The notes under the pieces: generated by a model
Database searches by the model: none
Told to the model about the DNA's origin: nothing
The model's input: only the letters and a program-made list of their open reading frames with translations
Assembly: GCA_034721895.1 (NCBI GenBank)
Contig: JAYEND010000027.1
Coordinates: 1-27,902, forward strand
Direction: 5' to 3'
Length of the DNA: 27,902 bases
Origin: SZUA-451 sp034721895
GTDB lineage: Bacteria > Campylobacterota > Campylobacteria > Campylobacterales > Sulfurovaceae
Shown: positions 23,832 to 27,902 of the stretch, in pieces
Layout of the letters: every line of letters starts with the position of its first letter
Position numbering within the stretch: the stretch's first letter is position 1
Program-made: the position numbers and the translations under genes

Positions 23832-25640
23832 ATGGAAAAATTTGAATTACTTGAGCGTTATTTCGGACACAAAGAGTTTCGCCCTTTCCAGGAAGAGGTG
23901 ATAGATGCGATCCTGGCATCAAAAGATGTCCTGATGATCCTTCCGACAGGCGGAGGAAAATCCCTCTGCTATCAGCTCCCCTCACTGATGATGGATGGTG
24001 TGACAGTGGTGGTTTCCCCGCTATTGGCACTGATGCATGACCAGGTAGTGGCGCTCAGAGCCAACGGTATCACTGCGGCTATGCTCAGCTCCATGCAGGA
24101 CAGAGAAGAGTCGGCAGAGATCGAAAAGCAACTGAATGCCGGAGAGATCAAACTCCTCTATGTTGCCCCTGAACGCTTGACCAATCCCTATTTTCTTTCA
24201 CTGCTGCATCGTCTGAAGATCAACTTTTTTGTCATTGATGAAGCGCACTGTGTAAGTGAATGGGGACATGAGTTTCGTGAAAACTATCGCCAGCTCTCCC
24301 TTATCAAAGAGCAGTTTCCCTCTATTCCTGTAGCAGCCTTTACCGCTACGGCTACGCATGCGGTGGAACGCGATATTGTCCAGCAACTTGGGCTGCATGA
24401 TCCTATGCGTGTCAGAGGCAGTCTCTTTCGCCCCAACCTGACCATCAGGGCGGCACATCGTATCAAAGATGGCAGAGAACAGCTTCTGGAATTCTTGAAA
24501 TCACAGTCAGGCAATGCCGGGATCATCTATACCCTTTCGAGAAAATCGACAGAGACGATCGCCCATTTCCTGCAGACCAAAGGGATCAATGCCCAGCCCT
24601 ATCACGCAGGGATGAGTACCGGAGAGAAGAACAGGGTTTACGGGGATTTCGTCTCTGACCGTATCCAGATCGTAGTGGCAACGATCGCCTTCGGGATGGG
24701 GATAGACAAAAGTAACATCCGTTTCGTTGTCCATATGACCCTGCCCAAAACCCTGGAGAACTTTTATCAGGAGATCGGACGGGCAGGACGAGATGGACTA
24801 GAATCTGAAACTCTCCTGCTCTTCTCGGCACAGGATATTATCCAGCAGAAGATGTTCATCGACGATTTGCCGGATACTCCCTATAAAGAACATGCCTATA
24901 ACAAACTCGATAGTATGGTCCGTTTCGCCAAAGGAGAACTCTGCCGCCATCAGGGTATCGCTGCCTATTTCGATGACAAAGTTGACACCTGTAAAGACAA
25001 ATGCGACAACTGTCTGCAGCCTGATATCAAACGGATCGATATCACGACGGCATCAAGAAAGCTTCTCTCTGCTATCTTCCGAACCAATCAAAACTTTGGA
25101 TTGCACTATGTGATCGATGTGCTCAGGGGCAGCAAGGAGAAACGTGTTCTGGATAATAGACATGACGAACTCTCTGTTTACAATATCGGTGCAGAATACT
25201 CCAAAGCACAGTGGTTGACGATCGGAGACCGCCTGCTGGAACTCGGTGCCGTACAGATCGGAGAGTTCAAAGTTTACAAGTTGACAGATTTTGGAATTGA
25301 GGTGATCAAAGGAGAGCACGAGATCGATCTGAGGGAAGACCGTCTCACTGTCAAGCAAGCTGCCAGAAAAAAACCAACACCTGAGTTTGAAGAGTACGAT
25401 GTAGAGATATTTGACCAACTCAAAACTCTCCGAAGAGAGATCGCCCAGACCAACAATATTCCGCCCTATATCGTTTTCTCAGACAAAACACTCAAGGATC
25501 TCAGCACCAAGCTTCCCAGGACTAAAAGCGAAATGCTTGATGTCCACGGCATAGGAGAAGTCAAGTTCGAACGGTATGGTGAAGAGTTTTTGGCACTTTT
25601 GAGAGAAATGGAGGCAGTGAATGAATCAGAATCTGTCTAA
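23832..25640 (+). CDS. recQ: ATP-dependent DNA helicase RecQ
   Basis: 3'-to-5' DNA helicase acting in recombination and replication-fork repair. 602 residues from ATG 23832 (E. coli RecQ is 609); the upstream reading frame to 23751 lacks a site and family similarity. Helicase core: QxxGQ-like region near residue 20, Walker A PTGGGKS (38-44), DEAH box (136-139) with the RecQ-specific aromatic-rich loop HCVSEWGHEFRENY, and motif VI QEIGRAGRDG. Zinc-binding subdomain with four cysteines (about C371, 387, 391, 394), then the RQC winged helix, and an HRDC domain at about 520-600. All parts of a full-length RecQ are present. It stands alone, and the next promoter begins after the stop. Confidence 0.96.
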   Translation: MEKFELLERYFGHKEFRPFQEEVIDAILASKDVLMILPTGGGKSLCYQLPSLMMDGVTVVVSPLLALMHDQVVALRANGITAAMLSSMQDREESAEIEKQLNAGEIKLLYVAPERLTNPYFLSLLHRLKINFFVIDEAHCVSEWGHEFRENYRQLSLIKEQFPSIPVAAFTATATHAVERDIVQQLGLHDPMRVRGSLFRPNLTIRAAHRIKDGREQLLEFLKSQSGNAGIIYTLSRKSTETIAHFLQTKGINAQPYHAGMSTGEKNRVYGDFVSDRIQIVVATIAFGMGIDKSNIRFVVHMTLPKTLENFYQEIGRAGRDGLESETLLLFSAQDIIQQKMFIDDLPDTPYKEHAYNKLDSMVRFAKGELCRHQGIAAYFDDKVDTCKDKCDNCLQPDIKRIDITTASRKLLSAIFRTNQNFGLHYVIDVLRGSKEKRVLDNRHDELSVYNIGAEYSKAQWLTIGDRLLELGAVQIGEFKVYKLTDFGIEVIKGEHEIDLREDRLTVKQAARKKPTPEFEEYDVEIFDQLKTLRREIAQTNNIPPYIVFSDKTLKDLSTKLPRTKSEMLDVHGIGEVKFERYGEEFLALLREMEAVNESESV

Positions 25641-25704
25641 TCACTGGAAAATGCCATGAAATGATGCTATACTCATTATTATATTACTAAAGGTAGAGTT
25701 ATTC

Positions 25705-25780
25705 TATCTTTTCTTTGGCCAAACTTGTTGTGAAGCAGGGACGGAAAGCCACGGATCTCTATCGGAGATAGCCGGGTTGC
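25705..25780 (+). ncRNA. c-di-GMP-I (GEMM) riboswitch aptamer
   Basis: The conserved core elements occur in order: GGCCAAAC (25717-25724), a 6-bp stem (25724-25729 with 25734-25739) closed by a GTGA (GNRA) tetraloop, GGGACGGAAAGCC (25738-25750), a CGG/CCG-closed stem-loop with ATCTC/GAGAT (25755-25759, 25765-25769), and AGCCGGGTTGC (25770-25780). This follows the GEMM consensus, including the tetraloop and its receptor-like GGAGATAGCCGG side. The base before CAAAC is C and the base before AAAG is G, where the Vibrio Vc2 aptamer has G and C, which looks like a compensatory swap. The conserved G two bases before CAAAC favours c-di-GMP over cGAMP. The outer stem P1 is weak. It lies about 80 nt before a lipoprotein gene. 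Confidence 0.82.
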
Positions 25781-25807
25781 ACTTGAGTTGTACAGGCTCA
25801 TGTTTTT
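25781..25807 (+). terminator. Possible riboswitch expression platform (terminator hairpin)
   Basis: ACTTGAG (25781-25787) can pair with CTCATGT (25797-25803) with one mismatch, around a 9-nt loop, running into TTTTT. It starts right after the aptamer's 3' strand, where an on/off terminator is expected. The stem is weak, so control could instead be at translation. Confidence 0.4.
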
Positions 25808-25860
25808 CTGTCCCCATTTCCCAACCAAATTTTAAATATTATCTTAATCAAGGAATTATC

Positions 25861-26925
25861 ATGAAACTGTTTCACTCGTCTCATCTCAATCTTTTACTTC
25901 TTCTCTCTATGCTTCTTTTTGCCGGATGCAGTGACAGTGAAAATAAAGATAATGGATTTTTCAGTGGTATGTTTGGCTCTGACTCACTATTATCGCACAA
26001 TCCGGATAAAAACGAAACAGCACACGAAGAGACAAACTCACACCATACTGTGGATGGCAAAGATAATGATACTAACAGTACATCAAATATGGGGACAGGC
26101 GAAAGTGTGGATAACAATACTGCAACCACATCCAATGTAAAGCTCTTGTCTCTCAGTCTGGCAATAGAGAAAACCTCTCTCAATCTCGATGAGAACACTA
26201 CGCTTAAAGTAGTAGCAACTTATGAGGACAACAAGAGTAAAGATGTCACTGAGCAAATAGAGTGGATAATCACACCAAAAGATGCCATCAAGATTGCAAA
26301 CACTACCCTCACGGTACTTAAGGATACAGGTACTACTATCCAGGCCAAGTTGGGTTCTGTCACCTCTGACCCAGTAAATCTCTCTATTTACTGGGAAGTA
26401 AACGGACACAAACTCCCACCAGAGCCTGATCCGACAGTTAATAATGCAACATTACTTGGGGTGGATGTGAATGGTAATGGGGTGAGGGATGATGCGGAGA
26501 GATATATTTATCAAAGGTTCTCAAGAGATCCAGATTATCCTAAGACTAAAGTTGCAATAGCAATGCAATACGCAAAAGCCTATCAATTCATTATTGCAAA
26601 TGACCCAAAAAATGCTTTTGACAATAAATCGTATAAAAAAATGGATTATGCATTGGATTGTAAATGGTATTGGTATGATAATGCAACAAAAAAATTAAAC
26701 TTATCATCTTTAGAAGGAAGCATAGCAGGGACTAAGTTTAGACTTCAAAACAAGATTTATGATAATAAATTTCGAAAAAAACTCTTCAATACCAAACTTC
26801 GGATGAAGGCTTATTTTTATTACAATTCATCCTTAAGTGGACATATTCTTGGTGGTGGAGGAGGAGTATTGAGTTCGACAAAGGATAAGTGTGATTTTGA
26901 TATAGATAGTTTTGGGGAATTGTAG
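25861..26925 (+). CDS. Lipoprotein with Ig-like domain, under c-di-GMP riboswitch
   Basis: 354 residues from ATG 25861, preceded by AAGGA 7 nt upstream; the in-frame TTG at 25777 lies inside the riboswitch and is rejected. Lipoprotein signal with lipobox LFAGC (Cys23), a low-complexity Asn/Asp/Thr/His-rich linker (about 25-95), a bacterial Ig-like (Big-type) domain (about 100-180, LSLAIEKTSLNLDENTTLKV...), then LLGVDVNGNGVRDDAERYIY, an EF-hand-like Asp/Asn loop that could bind Ca2+, and a C-terminal helical domain with a Gly-rich loop (GGGGGV). Base composition falls from about 42-47% G+C in sampled lines of the first half to about 23-27% after 26540. Its stop overlaps the GTG of the next gene (TAGTG). 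Likely surface or adhesion-related; function inferred only. Confidence 0.8.
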   Translation: MKLFHSSHLNLLLLLSMLLFAGCSDSENKDNGFFSGMFGSDSLLSHNPDKNETAHEETNSHHTVDGKDNDTNSTSNMGTGESVDNNTATTSNVKLLSLSLAIEKTSLNLDENTTLKVVATYEDNKSKDVTEQIEWIITPKDAIKIANTTLTVLKDTGTTIQAKLGSVTSDPVNLSIYWEVNGHKLPPEPDPTVNNATLLGVDVNGNGVRDDAERYIYQRFSRDPDYPKTKVAIAMQYAKAYQFIIANDPKNAFDNKSYKKMDYALDCKWYWYDNATKKLNLSSLEGSIAGTKFRLQNKIYDNKFRKKLFNTKLRMKAYFYYNSSLSGHILGGGGGVLSSTKDKCDFDIDSFGEL

Positions 26926-27902
26926 TGAAAAAATTCTTTTTTGTTTTTTTATTCTCAGTTGGAATGCTTCAGGCAGGCTTATCAATAGATGAGCGCGTAA
27001 CAGATGTCTATTTTGGAAATGGTGTCTGGAATGATATAGAAAGTGCTAAAAATGGGAGAGATGAATTATCAAGAAAAGTATTATGGTCAATATATAATGG
27101 AAATATTGAAGAATACAAAAAATATCATTACTCCCCAAGAGAAAATCCAGAAGATAATGAAGGTGTTGCATTGCTTCAATACAATTGGACAGGTATATCT
27201 CCTGGGGCTGGACTAGGCAATATTGATGAATATTTTGGCTATTTTTGGGATTTAGTAGAAATGTTTGAGCAGTTGCAAAAAGAGGGACAATTGCCAAATC
27301 TTACTTTCTTTAGTTGGTTGCAAAACTCTCAACAGTCACCATTGCGAGAGTGGTTTGATAAATATCTTATTTCCATCGATAGCACAAATGTGAAAAAAAT
27401 GATTAATCGTTACAAAAGTATCAGCTTTAACAAATCACATAGAGTATTTCTTGTTTCTCATTCTCAGGGAAATGCATTTGCTAATCGTGTTTATGATGCA
27501 ATAAGCCCAACCGAATATAGAGAATATTTTGCAAATCTTCAGGTAGCTTCACCTGTTAGCAGTGTACATGCTAAACATGGTAGCTACGTAACACTAAAAG
27601 GGGATAAAGTTATTAATCCAATTCCTGGAAGTATGAAAGGAAATGCTGATTTAAATCCTGAAGATGACAAAGTTTTAGATGTAAATCATGAATTTGTTTC
27701 AGAGTATCTTAGACAAGCTGATCCACTTGCTAAAATTATTAAGCAACTTAAATTACATATTGATAATTTAAAAAAGACACTTACTCAATGGAAACCAAAA
27801 CAAAAACCAAGCTGTGGCACTAAAAGCTGTGAGGATAAACGTACAAATGTCACACACATTTTTGATGCAAAAATCATGGATAAAAATATGAAAGATGATC
27901 TT
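26925..27902 (+). CDS. Secreted alpha/beta-hydrolase-like protein, 3' end beyond window
   Basis: Open reading frame of 326 codons from GTG 26925 to the window edge without a stop. A signal peptide (MKKFFFVFLFSVGMLQA, cleavage before GLS) indicates export. FLVSHSQGNAFANRVYDAI carries a serine-hydrolase nucleophile elbow (S-H-S-Q-G, S180), and VLDVNHEF supplies a candidate Asp (D252) and His (H255) for the triad, with spacing plausible for a lipase/esterase-like fold. The C-terminal part is Lys-rich with a Cys pair (CGTKSC). The GTG overlaps the preceding stop by one base, so translation is coupled and the gene shares c-di-GMP riboswitch control. The whole gene is AT-rich (about a quarter G+C in a sampled line) compared with the rest of the window, suggesting acquired DNA. 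Substrate unknown. Confidence 0.75.
   Translation, partial: MKKFFFVFLFSVGMLQAGLSIDERVTDVYFGNGVWNDIESAKNGRDELSRKVLWSIYNGNIEEYKKYHYSPRENPEDNEGVALLQYNWTGISPGAGLGNIDEYFGYFWDLVEMFEQLQKEGQLPNLTFFSWLQNSQQSPLREWFDKYLISIDSTNVKKMINRYKSISFNKSHRVFLVSHSQGNAFANRVYDAISPTEYREYFANLQVASPVSSVHAKHGSYVTLKGDKVINPIPGSMKGNADLNPEDDKVLDVNHEFVSEYLRQADPLAKIIKQLKLHIDNLKKTLTQWKPKQKPSCGTKSCEDKRTNVTHIFDAKIMDKNMKDDL

Noticed and set aside
25717..25780. tRNA or SRP RNA in the recQ-lipoprotein gap
   Set aside because: No cloverleaf or SRP GGAA-tetraloop core is present; the order of motifs fits the GEMM riboswitch instead.
1..27902. Insertion sequences, integrases or prophage genes
   Set aside because: No transposase, integrase or phage structural protein was recognised in any frame; the two inverted repeats stand alone.

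Overview
The window reads as a chromosomal segment of a Campylobacterota (Epsilonproteobacteria) bacterium, most likely a marine Sulfurovum/Sulfurimonas-type organism. This is inferred from protein style (CheY/OmpR-type regulators, Oar-like receptor, DUF4139 protein), moderate GC and compact operons. No rRNA or tRNA is present to confirm it.

Layout. 1-1176 is the end of an MgtE-type Mg2+ transporter. 1402-3237 is an unusual pyruvate kinase-like protein with a long N-terminal extension and no C-terminal regulatory domain. 3238-3581 holds only a small interrupted ORF. 3582-11852 (minus strand) is one tightly packed seven-gene operon, in transcription order: DUF3450 coiled-coil protein, TtpC-like ExbB with an N-terminal periplasmic extension, ExbB, ExbD, TonB, TPR protein, Oar-like TonB-dependent receptor. 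11987-14140 and 14296-15408 (minus strand) are two lipoproteins built from three copies of one predicted beta-helix domain; two copies share an apparently identical 606-bp core. 15585-22234 (plus strand) is a phosphate block: PhoB-like regulator, pstS, pstC, pstA, pstB, phoU, a second PhoB-like regulator and a polyphosphate kinase 2. 22231-23619 (minus) is a DUF4139 protein. 23832-25640 is recQ. 25705-25807 is a c-di-GMP-I (GEMM) riboswitch followed by a possible terminator, preceding a lipoprotein (25861-26925) and a secreted alpha/beta-hydrolase that runs off the window (26925-27902, open).

Main reading. Seven promoters share one architecture: two or more TGTTACC-like heptamers on one strand at 11-bp spacing, then exactly 9 nt, then a -10 hexamer. 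They lie before the pyruvate kinase-like gene, the TonB operon, both lipoprotein genes, the first PhoB-like gene, pstS and pstC. This is what a Pho box for the local PhoB-like regulators should look like. It ties high-affinity phosphate uptake (Pst), polyphosphate handling (PPK2), a dedicated energised outer-membrane system (TtpC/ExbB/ExbD/TonB plus Oar-like receptor), its probable surface or periplasmic beta-helix lipoproteins and a variant glycolytic enzyme into one predicted phosphate-starvation regulon. No PhoR-type sensor kinase is present in the window.

The right end is a separate unit. A c-di-GMP riboswitch probably controls a lipoprotein/hydrolase pair, and base composition drops sharply to roughly a quarter G+C from about 26540, inside the lipoprotein gene, which suggests acquired DNA.
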